NCBI GenBank assembly: GCA_003133285.1
Contig: PKWR01000006.1
Coordinates: 1-14,252 of the forward strand
DNA from: Coriobacteriia bacterium
GTDB lineage: Bacteria > Actinomycetota > Coriobacteriia > Anaerosomatales > PALSA-660
Direction: 5' to 3'
DNA: 14,252 bases
The position numbers and the translations under genes were made by a program. Positions 1 through 8,268 of the stretch are shown here, piece by piece (within the stretch, counting starts at the first letter, position 1; each line of letters starts with the position of its first letter). The notes under the pieces were generated by a model that saw only the letters and a program-made list of their open reading frames with translations, did not search any database and had not been told where the DNA came from.

Positions 1-737
1 GGGGTCGTGAGCAGTCGCGCGAGCGTGCCTTGCTCCCGCTCGTCCAGGAATCCGCCCGCCGAGCCCAGGCCCATGAACATCATGAACATCAGCGTGAAGC
101 CCATGGAGTACTGCTGGAAGCCCATGGCCTGCGTCGCGGACCCGCGCACCTTCGAGACGGTGACCGGGACATCGCTGACCGAGAGCGGCGGATCGGGCGA
201 CCAGATGCGGTCGGCGTAGGCGTAGACGTCGGCGGGTGGCGGAGGCGAGTAGTGTCCGCCCGTGACCGCCGAGGCGTCACGGAACGCCCTCTGCACGATG
301 CGGACCGTCGCGGCGTTGGCGGCCACGCGCTGCACGCGCCCCGTGACCGCCTCGACGATCGCGATGGAGGAGGTCGAGCGCGGGTCCTTGAGGATGCGGA
401 CCTTCGTGTCCACGCCGCCGAGCACGTCGGCAGCGAAGCCCTTCGGTATGACGAGCGCGGCCGCGGCCTCGCCGGAGGACGCCATAGCGGCGGCCTCGCT
501 CTCGCCCGTCCTGGTGATCTGGTAGCTGGTCTCGTCGAGCGCCGACACGATCTCGCGGCTCTGCGCGCTGCCGTCGAGATCGGCCACCGCGACGGGTATG
601 CGGCGCTCTCCCCCGCCCAGCACGGACCCGAAGATGAACGTCAGCATCAACGGCACGACGATCAGCGTGATCAGACCCGTGCGGTCCTTGAGGACCTGCA
701 TCAGGTTGAGTCGCGCGAGGTTCCAGACCCTGCTCAT
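1..737 (-). CDS. ABC-2 type transporter permease, C-terminus cut by window edge
   Basis: This is the membrane subunit of a DrrB/YhgE-like ABC exporter. About 245 residues are visible. It begins MSRVWNLARLNLMQVLKDR, followed by a first membrane helix (about residues 21-41). A large extracytoplasmic domain with alternating alpha/beta character follows (about 45-200). Near the cut end a second membrane stretch rich in Met, Phe and Gly leads into a cytoplasmic loop with REQGTLARLL, the coupling-type motif of ABC-2 permeases. The ATG start lies 7 bases after the stop of the preceding permease gene, so the two are almost certainly co-transcribed and may form a heterodimer. The remaining core helices are outside the window. 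The substrate cannot be deduced. Confidence 0.9.
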   Translation of the reverse strand, partial: MSRVWNLARLNLMQVLKDRTGLITLIVVPLMLTFIFGSVLGGGERRIPVAVADLDGSAQSREIVSALDETSYQITRTGESEAAAMASSGEAAAALVIPKGFAADVLGGVDTKVRILKDPRSTSSIAIVEAVTGRVQRVAANAATVRIVQRAFRDASAVTGGHYSPPPPADVYAYADRIWSPDPPLSVSDVPVTVSKVRGSATQAMGFQQYSMGFTLMFMMFMGLGSAGGFLDEREQGTLARLLTT

Positions 738-744
738 GGCCGGC

Positions 745-1941
745 TCACTCCCACCGCAGGCGCCAGGCACCGATGCCGAAGAACACGGCCGCGATGACGA
801 GCAGGGCGGCGACGTTCGGCAGGACCTCGGCTGCGCTCGCCCCGCGCATCGTCGCCAGGATCCCATCGATCGACCACCCGTTGACGCTCACGTAGTGAAG
901 CGGCTGCATCCACGCAGGGAACTGCGAGACCGGGAAGAACGATCCGCCGATCGCTGCCATGAACTGGATGAGCATCTGCGCCACGCCGGACACGGCGCGC
1001 ACGGTCTTCGCAACCGCCGCGATGAAGATGGCCAGCCCGGTGGCGGCCGCCACGGTGGAGACGGCGATCAGGCCCACCGCGATGGGGTCGCCCCACCTGA
1101 CCCCGAGCGCGCTGGTGAAGGCGAAGAGGACGAGGAACTGCAGCCCGCCGACCATGAACACCCCGAACATCTTGCCGCCGAGGATCTCCCAGCGGGTCCC
1201 GGGGCTCATCAGCATGCGTGGCAGCGTCCAGTTGTCGCGCTCTCTCACGAGCGAGAACGCGCCGAACATGGCGCCGAACATCAGGAACATGACCGACATC
1301 GCGCCCGCGTAGTAGGAGAGCGTTGACAGCTCCGTGCCGCGCGCGGCCGTCGACTCGACGACCTGCACGGCGCTCAACGCCGAGGTCTCGCTCGCGCTCT
1401 GGACCGCCTTGCCGATCACCCCGTAGACGAACCCGGGATCGCGGACGCGCAAGGGCGCCACGTAGTAGGCGCTCGTACGGGCCGCGATCGACGCCGCGGA
1501 GACGCGCGTCGACAGCGACTCGGCCACGCTGCGGAACACGGTGCCGGCGATCTGGCGCCCGGGGTCGGTGTAGACCGTGAGCTTCGACGAGCGCCCGGTG
1601 TCCAGCCGCCGCGAGAAGTCGGCGGGCACCACCAACGCCCCCGCGAGGTCGCCCTTGGCAACCAGCGCCCGCGCCTCGATCGGGTCGGTCATGCGCTGTG
1701 CGAGGAACAGCGTCGTCAGCTGCGGGTCGGTGAAGAACCCGTCGGTGACCTGCGCGCCGACGCGGCCCTGGTCGAGGTCGATGATCGCCACCGGCGTCTT
1801 GCCCAGGTTCGACGCGAGATTGCCGAGGGCCGAGGAGAGGATGACGATCAGGATCATCGGCATCGCGATGAGGATCGCGAGCGATCCCCTGTCGCGCACC
1901 GTGACCGTGAGGTCCTTGATCCCTACATGGAGCCAGCGCAC
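745..1941 (-). CDS. ABC-2 type transporter permease
   Basis: A 398-residue integral membrane subunit of an ABC exporter. It has one N-terminal helix (about 20-42, SLAILIAMPMILIVILSS) and a soluble extracytoplasmic domain to about residue 205. About five further helices follow (about 210-235, 256-280, 288-312, 318-340, 372-394). Between the second and third helices is the cytoplasmic loop RERDNWTLPRMLMSPGTRW, the usual ABC-2 element contacting the ATPase. Length and topology match the ABC2_membrane_3/YhgE-type family. It lies 18 bases after the ATPase stop and 7 bases before the second permease, so the exporter is probably one ATPase dimer with two different permeases. Substrate unknown; family members export drugs, lipids or peptides. 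Confidence 0.92.
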   Translation of the reverse strand: MRWLHVGIKDLTVTVRDRGSLAILIAMPMILIVILSSALGNLASNLGKTPVAIIDLDQGRVGAQVTDGFFTDPQLTTLFLAQRMTDPIEARALVAKGDLAGALVVPADFSRRLDTGRSSKLTVYTDPGRQIAGTVFRSVAESLSTRVSAASIAARTSAYYVAPLRVRDPGFVYGVIGKAVQSASETSALSAVQVVESTAARGTELSTLSYYAGAMSVMFLMFGAMFGAFSLVRERDNWTLPRMLMSPGTRWEILGGKMFGVFMVGGLQFLVLFAFTSALGVRWGDPIAVGLIAVSTVAAATGLAIFIAAVAKTVRAVSGVAQMLIQFMAAIGGSFFPVSQFPAWMQPLHYVSVNGWSIDGILATMRGASAAEVLPNVAALLVIAAVFFGIGAWRLRWE

Positions 1942-1959
1942 GTCGTCTCCCGGCCCCCG

Positions 1960-2967
1960 TCAGTCCCGCAGCGACTTGCCGGTGAGATGCAGGAACACGC
2001 TCTCGAGGTTGGGCTCGCGCACATCCACGGACAGGATCCTCGCGCCGGCGCGTCCGAGCACGGAGACGACGTCCGCGATCACCGTCCCGGAGTCCTTAGA
2101 GAGCACCTGGACCATCACGGTCTCGTCGACTTCGGGCTTCGCACCCTCCTCGTCGGCTTCCGCCGCATCGGCCGGGGCCGTTGCCGTCACGCTGTCGACC
2201 TCGGGCAGGGCGCGCAGCGCGTCGAGCACCCCCGCGGGCAGCTCGGAGAGGTGTACCGAGATCACGTTCTCATCGCCGACGAGGCGCCGCAGCTCGTCGA
2301 TCGCACCCAGCGCGATGACCTTGCCATGGTCGATGATGCCGACGCGGTCGCACAGGAACTCCACCTCCTCCATGTAGTGGGAGGTGTAGAGGACCGTCAT
2401 GCCGCGCCGGTTGAGTTCCTTCACGGTCTCGAGGATGTGGTTGCGGCTCTGGGGGTCGATGCCGACGGTCGGCTCGTCCATGAGCAGCACGCGCGGATGG
2501 TGCATGATCCCGGCCGCGATGTTGATGCGGCGCTTCATGCCGCCCGAGTAGGTCTCGATGCGCTCCCTGGCCCGGTCGGCGAGCCCCGCGGTCTCGAGCG
2601 CTTCGGCCACGCGCTCCTCGAGCAGGCGCCCGCCGAGCCCATACATGCGCCCCCAGAACCTGAGGTTCTCGAGCGCGGTCAGCGTCGGGTAGAGAGCGAT
2701 CTCCTGCGGCACGACCCCGAGCGCGCACTTCACCTTGCGCGGGTCCCTGGTCACGGACGCCCCGTCGACGATGACCTCTCCCGAGGTCGGGGCGAGCAGG
2801 CAACTGATCATCGAGATGGCCGTCGTCTTGCCGGCGCCGTTGGGCCCGAGCAGGCCGAAGACCTCGCCTTCGAGGATGTCGAACGACACGCCGTCGACAG
2901 CGGCGTTGTCCCCGAAGCGCTTGACGAGGTCGGTGACGGTGACGATGGCCTTCGCGAGGTCGCTCAC
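1960..2967 (-). CDS. ABC transporter ATP-binding protein (DrrA/CcmA-type)
   Basis: A 335-residue cytoplasmic ATPase driving the neighbouring permeases. Motifs: Walker [10 protein letters not shown] (41-49), Q-loop Gln88, signature YSGGMKRR (140-147), Walker [12 protein letters not shown] (161-171) and H-loop His197. After the nucleotide-binding domain comes a DrrA-type C-terminal domain (about 230-335) ending [19 protein letters not shown], as in DUF4162 proteins. An acidic, Ala-rich insertion (about 264-283) interrupts that domain; it looks like a flexible lineage-specific linker. The ATG overlaps the stop of the upstream amidotransferase gene by 4 bases (ATGA), which implies translational coupling. 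Function as ABC exporter ATPase is certain by motif; cargo is unknown. Confidence 0.96.
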   Translation of the reverse strand: MSDLAKAIVTVTDLVKRFGDNAAVDGVSFDILEGEVFGLLGPNGAGKTTAISMISCLLAPTSGEVIVDGASVTRDPRKVKCALGVVPQEIALYPTLTALENLRFWGRMYGLGGRLLEERVAEALETAGLADRARERIETYSGGMKRRINIAAGIMHHPRVLLMDEPTVGIDPQSRNHILETVKELNRRGMTVLYTSHYMEEVEFLCDRVGIIDHGKVIALGAIDELRRLVGDENVISVHLSELPAGVLDALRALPEVDSVTATAPADAAEADEEGAKPEVDETVMVQVLSKDSGTVIADVVSVLGRAGARILSVDVREPNLESVFLHLTGKSLRD

Positions 2968-3662
2968 CCCAGCTCCTCCATCCGGTCGAGCATGCGGAAC
3001 AACAGCGCACGGTTCGTGGCGAACCGCCCGGGGTCCTCCAGCAGGGCATCGGCGGCCATGACCCAGCGGCCGGGGTCCGCGAGGTCTTCAGGATCGGACA
3101 GCGTCAGCGAGCGCAGCGCGGCGCCGGTCCACTCGAGGTGGAACTGCAGTCCGACGACACGCCGGTCCGGCGTGACGAACGCCTGGTTCGGCGTCAGTTC
3201 GCTTGAAGCGGCGGCTTCGAGCCCCACGGGGAGGTCGAACGTGTCCCCGTGCCAGTGGCCGGCGACGAACGTCTCGGGCCAACCCGCGAAGTACGGGACG
3301 CGAGAGGCCGCCGGGCGCAGGGTGACCGGGTACCAGCCGATCTCCGGCTCGGTGCCCGAATGGACACTCCCCCCGACCGCCTCGGCGAGCAGCTGCGCCC
3401 CGAGACAGATCCCGAGCGAGAGCACGCCGTCATCGACACACCGGCCGAGGAACGCCTTCTCCTCGATCAGCCACGGGTGGCGCAGCGTCGCGCCTGCCGA
3501 CATCGGCCCGCCGAGCACGACCAGCAAGTCGACCTCCGTCGGGTCCGGGAACGCCCCCCGCCACGCGTCGATGCGCGCGAGCGCGTGCCCGCGCGCTGCC
3601 GCCCACTCGGCGATCGCGCCGGGGCCCTCGAACGGAACATGGGTGACGCACGCGATCCGCAT
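2964..3662 (-). CDS. Class I glutamine amidotransferase-like protein (GATase1)
   Basis: A 232-residue stand-alone GATase1-fold protein resembling the amidotransferase domain of GMP synthase and YfeJ/GuaA-like proteins. The catalytic triad is intact: nucleophile Cys86 in the elbow LGICLGAQ, with His175 and Glu177 in GLQFHLEW. The oxyanion strand VLGGPMSAG lies at 49-57. No synthetase domain is fused. These proteins hydrolyse glutamine or another gamma-glutamyl amide, and many stand-alone members have no known acceptor. A GAGGGGG ribosome site lies 8 bases before the ATG. Its stop overlaps the ABC ATPase start, so it is the first gene of the exporter operon. A role in modifying or releasing a transported compound is possible but unproven. 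Confidence 0.9.
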   Translation of the reverse strand: MRIACVTHVPFEGPGAIAEWAAARGHALARIDAWRGAFPDPTEVDLLVVLGGPMSAGATLRHPWLIEEKAFLGRCVDDGVLSLGICLGAQLLAEAVGGSVHSGTEPEIGWYPVTLRPAASRVPYFAGWPETFVAGHWHGDTFDLPVGLEAAASSELTPNQAFVTPDRRVVGLQFHLEWTGAALRSLTLSDPEDLADPGRWVMAADALLEDPGRFATNRALLFRMLDRMEELG

Positions 3663-3718
3663 CGCCTATTCCCCCTCATGCCGGCCGCCCTGTGACCGGT
3701 TCCCCGTTCTTCACCGCA

Positions 3719-3749
3719 GTGTATCCAACCCTCACGGGTTGGGAGACAC
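3719..3749 (-). terminator. Hairpin over the MFS gene stop codon; weak terminator or attenuator
   Basis: A perfect 7-bp stem CCAACCC/GGGTTGG with a 4-base loop contains the MFS stop codon. It extends through one bulge and one mismatch to outer GTGT/ACAC pairs. No U-rich tract follows on the minus strand (ATACACTG), so it is not a classical intrinsic terminator. It could lower read-through from the MFS gene into the amidotransferase-ABC operon that starts 69 bases on, or act in mRNA processing. Confidence 0.35.
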
Positions 3750-4982
3750 CGGCTCGTCGTTGGCGGAGAGCAGCCCGACCGCACGGGTCGCGCGCAGCAC
3801 GGGCAGCCTGTCGACCGCGGCCGCCTCTCCGAGCGTCAGCAGCGCGACGACGAACAGCACGAGTCCGCCGCCGATGAGGACCGCCTGCACGCCGAACTGC
3901 GCGGCCAACGCGGGCGCCAGTGCGAGCGGCAGCAGCTCGCCGGCCTGACGGTGCATCTGCGATGCGCCGGCGATGCGTCCGACGAGCTCGTCGGGAGAGG
4001 ACGCTTGGATGCGGGTGCGCAGCAGCACGTCCGCGACGCCGATGATGACGCCCCACACGATGGAGCCGATAGCCACCACGGGCACGAGCCGCGTGCCGAC
4101 GTACGCGAGCGCGCCGAGGCCCACGGCGGAGCACACGTACGCCAGCCCGCGCGCCGAGCTGAAGCGCGACGGGAGCCGCGTGAACAGCCAGGCCCCGGCG
4201 ACCATGCCCGCGCCGAACAGCGTGTTCATCCACCCGATCGTGGCGACGCCGGTGTGCAGCACGTCGCGGTAGAAGAGCGGCTCGAGCGCGCTGAACGCGC
4301 CGAACGACAGCCACGTGGCGGTGCCGAGCAGGATCGGGTAGCGCAACGCTCGGTGCGCGTAGGTGTAGCGAAGCCCCTCGCGCAGCTCCGCGAAGGGGCG
4401 CGAGCGCTCCTGCGGAGGCCGCTCGGCCGGGCGCAGGGTGACGCGCCACACCAGGACCACCGCGGCGAGCGATGTGAGCCCGTCGAAGATCCAGATCCCG
4501 TTGAGGCCGACGAGCGTGACGAGCACGGCGCCGATCGCGGGGCCGATCACGAACGAGCTCGAGCTCGCGCCCTCGATCCAGGCGTTCACCGTCTCGATGG
4601 GGGTGTCCTCGTCGGCGATGAAGGGCGCGAACGACGCGGCCGCCGTCATGACCGGCGCGCCGAAGAAGCCGAGCAGGCCCGCGAGCACGGTGAGCTGCCC
4701 CATCCCCGTCGCGAACAGGAACGCGAGGGTGATGGGCACGAAGAACGCCTCGGCGACCATGAGGACGCGGCGCGCGTCGTACCGGTCCACGAGCACCCCG
4801 GAGAGCACGGTGCCGACGATCGATGCGATCGACAGGGTCCCCATGAGCACGGCGATCTGAGCTGGCGTGGCGTGGAAGTCGTAGGCCGCCTTGCCCCAGA
4901 TGCCGACGAAGAACGCCGCCTCGCCGCCCGCTCTTGAGATGAAGCGCGCCGCAGCGACGCGCAGAAGGTTCTTGTTCCTCAT
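3732..4982 (-). CDS. Major facilitator superfamily exporter (DHA3/enterobactin-exporter-like)
   Basis: A 416-residue protein with about 12 hydrophobic helices, matching the MFS_3 / drug:H+ antiporter-3 group. The helix 2-3 loop carries the MFS motif GVLVDRYDARRVLMVAEA (about 58-75), close to G-x-x-x-D-R-x-x-R-R. A charged central loop RPAERPPQERSRPFAELREG separates the two six-helix halves. Upstream in-frame codons exist to 5078, but that stretch is Arg-rich and not hydrophobic. The ATG at 4982 begins MRNKNLLRVAAARFISRAGG and has GGGGAT upstream. It probably exports a small hydrophobic molecule or drug, exact substrate unknown. It lies 69 bases upstream of the GATase-ABC operon on the same strand. 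Confidence 0.88.
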   Translation of the reverse strand: MRNKNLLRVAAARFISRAGGEAAFFVGIWGKAAYDFHATPAQIAVLMGTLSIASIVGTVLSGVLVDRYDARRVLMVAEAFFVPITLAFLFATGMGQLTVLAGLLGFFGAPVMTAAASFAPFIADEDTPIETVNAWIEGASSSSFVIGPAIGAVLVTLVGLNGIWIFDGLTSLAAVVLVWRVTLRPAERPPQERSRPFAELREGLRYTYAHRALRYPILLGTATWLSFGAFSALEPLFYRDVLHTGVATIGWMNTLFGAGMVAGAWLFTRLPSRFSSARGLAYVCSAVGLGALAYVGTRLVPVVAIGSIVWGVIIGVADVLLRTRIQASSPDELVGRIAGASQMHRQAGELLPLALAPALAAQFGVQAVLIGGGLVLFVVALLTLGEAAAVDRLPVLRATRAVGLLSANDEPVSPNP

Positions 4983-5195
4983 CCGAGATCCCCAGACCCC
5001 CGAGCCGGCAGCCGCTCGCGGCCGGCCTCGGTCCCTCCGTATCGTTCCTCTGACCCAGCGTATCACGGACCACGCCACCGAGCGTGTCTACCAGTGCTGC
5101 GCTGCATACCGGCCGCACCGCAGCCACGCGCGTGCGCTCGCTCGTCTCGGGAACCATCTACATGGAAACGATCCCGACCCGGGAGGTGTCGTCTC

Positions 5196-6083
5196 ATGCA
5201 CGTGGTCATCGCCGGATACGGGCGCGTCGGCCGCTCTCTCGCCCACGAGCTCGAGTCACGCGGGCACAGCGTGGCGGTCGTCGACCACGACCCGACCGCT
5301 TTCGAGGAGTTCGACGAGATACATGGGCGCCGCATCGCGGGAGAGGCCTTCGACCGGGAGACCCTCGAGGCTGCCGGGATCGCCAAAGCCGACTGCTTCC
5401 TCGCGACGACCTCCGGCGACAACACCAACTTCGTCTCGGCCCGCGTCGCACGCGACCGCTACGGCGTCGAGACGGTCATCGCGCGCATCTACGAGCCGCG
5501 ACGCGCGGGGATCTACCGCGGCGAGGGGATCACGACGATCTCGAGCGTCGAATGGGCGACCGCCCAGTTCCTCTCAGGCATCCCCGGTGTCGGCTCGGGC
5601 GAGCCGCCGGCCCCCGCGGGCGACCGCGCGCAGACGCCGGTCCGTGCGCGATCCCTCGACGACCGGCCGCATACCATCATCGTCGGAGGCGGCAAGGCCG
5701 GGTCCTACCTTGCCGAACGACTGCGGAAGCTGCACCGTGTCACGCTCATCGAGTCGCGAGCCGACAAGGCGGAGCATCTTCGCCGTGCGCTGCCCGACGT
5801 GGAAGTCCTGCGCGGCGACGGCTGCGAGCCGCAGGTCCTCGAGCAGGCAGGCGTGGGCACCGCTGCCTTCGTCGCCGCGGCGACCGGGCACGACGAGGAC
5901 AACCTCGTGGTCAGCCACCTCGTGAAGTCCATCGGGAGTGCCGCCACGGTCGTCGCGCGTATCAACCACCCGGCCAACGAGTGGCTCTTCACGCCCGAGT
6001 GGGGGATCGACGTCCCCGTCGGCGCCGCGGCAGGTCTATACATGGCGGTCGCTGCCCGCTGCGACACGCTCGGCGAGGGCTAG
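5196..6083 (+). CDS. Tandem RCK_N (TrkA_N) potassium-transport regulator
   Basis: A 295-residue cytoplasmic protein with two NAD-binding RCK_N/TrkA_N domains. Domain 1 (about 1-125) has GYGRVG at 7-12 and acidic Asp30 at the end of strand 2, typical of NAD(H) binding. Domain 2 (about 158-289) has GGGKAG at 164-169 and Glu186. A Pro/Ala/Gly-rich linker (about 130-156) joins them. No recognisable RCK_C domains are present, and E. coli TrkA (about 450 residues, N-C-N-C) is much longer. Many Actinobacteria carry two adjacent TrkA genes (CeoB and CeoC); this looks like a fused, shortened version. GGGAGG lies 9 bases before the ATG, which fixes the start. It converges on a KimA-like K+ transporter, a pairing also known in mycobacteria (TrkA pair beside an APC permease). 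Confidence 0.88.
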   Translation: MHVVIAGYGRVGRSLAHELESRGHSVAVVDHDPTAFEEFDEIHGRRIAGEAFDRETLEAAGIAKADCFLATTSGDNTNFVSARVARDRYGVETVIARIYEPRRAGIYRGEGITTISSVEWATAQFLSGIPGVGSGEPPAPAGDRAQTPVRARSLDDRPHTIIVGGGKAGSYLAERLRKLHRVTLIESRADKAEHLRRALPDVEVLRGDGCEPQVLEQAGVGTAAFVAAATGHDEDNLVVSHLVKSIGSAATVVARINHPANEWLFTPEWGIDVPVGAAAGLYMAVAARCDTLGEG

Positions 6084-6114
6084 AAGCGCTGTCCCGGCCG
6101 AGTGCCGGAATCCG

Positions 6115-8049
6115 CTACTCGCCCGGAGCCCCATCGCGCGGCGAGCAGGGTGCGGGATGCTCCGAGAGGTACTCCTCGGTGTGGTACGGCACGTCCGCGA
6201 GGATCACGCCCGGCAGATCGAACAGCGCGCTCTTGATCCAGAACGAGGTCTGGTCGTGCAGGAAGAACTCGGCGCGCGTCTCCGGCACGAACTCGGGGAG
6301 GATCACCGTCACGACATGGTCGTGGGTCGGTCGCGGGATGGCGCAGATGTAGTCACGGATCGGGTCGATGATCTCCCGATACGGTGACTCGATGATGGTG
6401 AGCTTGTAGCCCAGCTCGAGGCGCTCCCACTCCGCACGGATCGCCTCCGCCTTGTCGCCGGTGACGTCGACGAACAGGCCTTCGATCACGTCCGCCTTGA
6501 TCGTACGCGCGTACTGGACGGCTCGCACGAGCCGGCGGTCGATCGTCGAGAACAGCAGGACGACATGGTTGTGCATCGCGTTGTGCGACCGGTAGCTGAA
6601 CTCGAGCTCCTCATCGGCTGGCAGCGCGACGCGGGCGGCAGCGCGCACGTACGCGCGCTTCACCCACTCGAAGTAGGCGACGAGGATCGGGATGAGCAGC
6701 AATACGATCCAGGCGCCGGAGGTGAACTTGGCTGTCGCGATCACGATCAGGACGACGAACGTGGTCACGGCTCCGAGGCCGTTCACGAACATCGACCCGT
6801 GCCAGTTGGGCTCGCGGTTCCGCCACCAGTGCACGACCATGCCCGACTGCGAGAGCGTGAACGAGGCGAACACGCCGATCGCGTAGAGCGGGATCAGGCG
6901 GCTCGTCTCGCCGCCGAAGACGACCAGCAGGAGGATTGACATCGCGGTGAGCAGGATCATGCCGTTGCTGTACACGAGACGGCTGCCCCGGTCCCGCAGC
7001 GCCTTCGGCAGGTAGCCGTCGCCGGCCATGAACGACCCAAGGCGCGGAAAGTCCGCATAGCTGGTGTTGGCGGCGAGCACGAGGATGAGTGCCGTGCCGG
7101 CCTGGAGCAGGTAGTACAGGACCCCCGTCCCGTAGATGCCGCGCGCCAGCTGGCTGATGATCGTCTCGACGGTCTCGGGCTGGCCACCGACGAGCGTCAC
7201 GTACGGCGTGACATGAGACAGCGTGGCGAGCGCGCTGGTCCCGAGGAACAGGAAGAGCAGGATGCCAGCCATCCAGGTGAGCGTGCGCCTGGCGTTGACG
7301 GCCTCCGGCTGCTTGAACGCCTGGACGCCGTTCGCTATCGCCTCGACGCCGGTCATCGCGGTGCATCCGGAGGCGAACGCCTTCATGACCAGGAACAGCG
7401 ACAGGCCCGCGGCGGCCACGCCCTGCTCGACCGGGAACACGTGCGGAGTGACGGGGATGCCCCCTCCGAGGAACTGACGGAAGAGTCCGACCACGATCGT
7501 CAGCCCGAGCATCGCGACGAAGAAGAACGTCGGGCCGGCGAAGAATGCGCCGGACTCCTTCACGCCGCGCAGGTTCATGACCGCCAGCACGAGCACGAGG
7601 CCCACGGCGATCCAGACCTTGTACGGCATCGCCGCCGGCAGGGCGGAGGTCAGCGCCGCGGTGCCCGCGGAGACCGATACCGCCACCGTAAGGACGTAGT
7701 CGACCAACAGCGCCCCGCCGGCGACGAGCCCGGGAAGATCGCCCAGGTTCTCCTTGGCGACGATGTAGGCGCCGCCGCCGCTGGGATACGCCTTGATCGT
7801 CTGCCGGTACGAGAACGCGACGATGACGAGCAGCGTCGCGATGGCCACAGAGATCGGCCAGGCGATCCCGAGCGCGCCGGCCCCGGCGATCGCCAGGGCG
7901 AGCAGGATCTCCTCGGTGGCGTACGCGACGGAGGACAGGGCGTCGGAGGAGAACACGGCCAGGGCCACCGGGTTCGACAGCCGCTGATGTCCGGCCTCGT
8001 TCGTATGGATCGGCCGTCCCAGCAGCATCCGTTTGAGGGCGTTCGGCAT
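6115..8049 (-). CDS. kimA: KimA-like APC-family potassium transporter
   Basis: A 644-residue membrane protein with about 12 helices (about 25-480) and a cytoplasmic C-terminal alpha/beta domain (about 500-644) with a USP-like look. From memory of Bacillus subtilis KimA (YdaO), close identity runs through SSDALSSVAY (34-43), YPSGGGAYIVAKENLG (88-103), LLVDYVLTVAVSVSAGT (114-130) and LIPLYA (385-390). Residues at the K+ site of KimA (Asp36, Tyr43, Tyr118, Thr121, Ser125, Thr230) occur here at the same numbers. It is therefore probably a high-affinity K+/H+ symporter rather than an amino acid permease, although automatic annotation would likely say the latter. The ATG at 8049 starts MPNALKRMLLGRP and has GGAAGG 12 bases upstream; earlier in-frame codons run through tRNA-Ala and are not real. 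No c-di-AMP riboswitch was recognised upstream. Confidence 0.88.
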   Translation of the reverse strand: MPNALKRMLLGRPIHTNEAGHQRLSNPVALAVFSSDALSSVAYATEEILLALAIAGAGALGIAWPISVAIATLLVIVAFSYRQTIKAYPSGGGAYIVAKENLGDLPGLVAGGALLVDYVLTVAVSVSAGTAALTSALPAAMPYKVWIAVGLVLVLAVMNLRGVKESGAFFAGPTFFFVAMLGLTIVVGLFRQFLGGGIPVTPHVFPVEQGVAAAGLSLFLVMKAFASGCTAMTGVEAIANGVQAFKQPEAVNARRTLTWMAGILLFLFLGTSALATLSHVTPYVTLVGGQPETVETIISQLARGIYGTGVLYYLLQAGTALILVLAANTSYADFPRLGSFMAGDGYLPKALRDRGSRLVYSNGMILLTAMSILLLVVFGGETSRLIPLYAIGVFASFTLSQSGMVVHWWRNREPNWHGSMFVNGLGAVTTFVVLIVIATAKFTSGAWIVLLLIPILVAYFEWVKRAYVRAAARVALPADEELEFSYRSHNAMHNHVVLLFSTIDRRLVRAVQYARTIKADVIEGLFVDVTGDKAEAIRAEWERLELGYKLTIIESPYREIIDPIRDYICAIPRPTHDHVVTVILPEFVPETRAEFFLHDQTSFWIKSALFDLPGVILADVPYHTEEYLSEHPAPCSPRDGAPGE

Positions 8050-8132
8050 CGGTTCTGCGCGCCTTCCGAGAGTCCTTGATGGTCCCGTTGAGGGTATGCC
8101 CCTCCGGGGCGAGCGGGCAACGGACACGAAGC

Positions 8133-8162
8133 GGAGGCTCCGGCGCAGGTGCCGGAGCCTCC
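8133..8162 (-). terminator. Intrinsic-type terminator after tRNA-Ala
   Basis: A perfect 12-bp stem, GGAGGCTCCGGC paired with GCCGGAGCCTCC, with a 6-base loop. It lies 12 bases beyond the tRNA-Ala 3' end and ahead of the kimA-like gene. The sequence after the stem on the minus strand (GCTTCGTGTCC) is only mildly T-rich, as is common in GC-rich Actinobacteria. It should insulate the transporter gene from tRNA transcription. Confidence 0.7.
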
Positions 8163-8174
8163 GGGAACGATCGT

Positions 8175-8249
8175 TGGTGGACCCAGGGGGATTCGAACCC
8201 CCAACCTCCACCTTGCAAAGGTGGCACTCTCCCGTTGAGTTATGGGCCC
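8175..8249 (-). tRNA. tRNA-Ala (anticodon UGC)
   Basis: A full cloverleaf: acceptor GGGCCCA/TGGGTCC, D-stem ACTC/GAGT, anticodon stem CCACC/GGTGG with loop TTTGCAA (anticodon TGC), T-stem GGGGG/CCCCC with loop TTCGAAT, discriminator A73 and encoded CCA. The G3-U70 wobble in the acceptor stem, the main identity element of alanine tRNA, is present. Length 75 including CCA. Confidence 0.97.
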
Positions 8250-8268
8250 GCGTGTACGCGCGCCGGAG

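Noticed and set aside
1927..3948. Long plus-strand ORF (673 codons) across the ABC ATPase and amidotransferase genes
   Set aside because: It is a GC-rich shadow frame: Arg/Asp/His-rich low-complexity translation, while the minus strand encodes intact families with catalytic motifs.
3676..5157. Second minus-strand ORF of 493 codons overlapping the MFS gene
   Set aside because: Arg-rich translation without hydrophobic helices; the other frame gives a proper MFS protein.
6094..6108. Bidirectional terminator between the RCK and kimA-like genes
   Set aside because: The stem CCGGC/GCCGG is only 5 bp with no T tract on either side; too weak to call.
8050..8132. c-di-AMP (ydaO-type) riboswitch ahead of the kimA-like gene
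   Set aside because: The leader is only about 80 bases between the tRNA terminator and the start, and none of the conserved ydaO elements were recognised.
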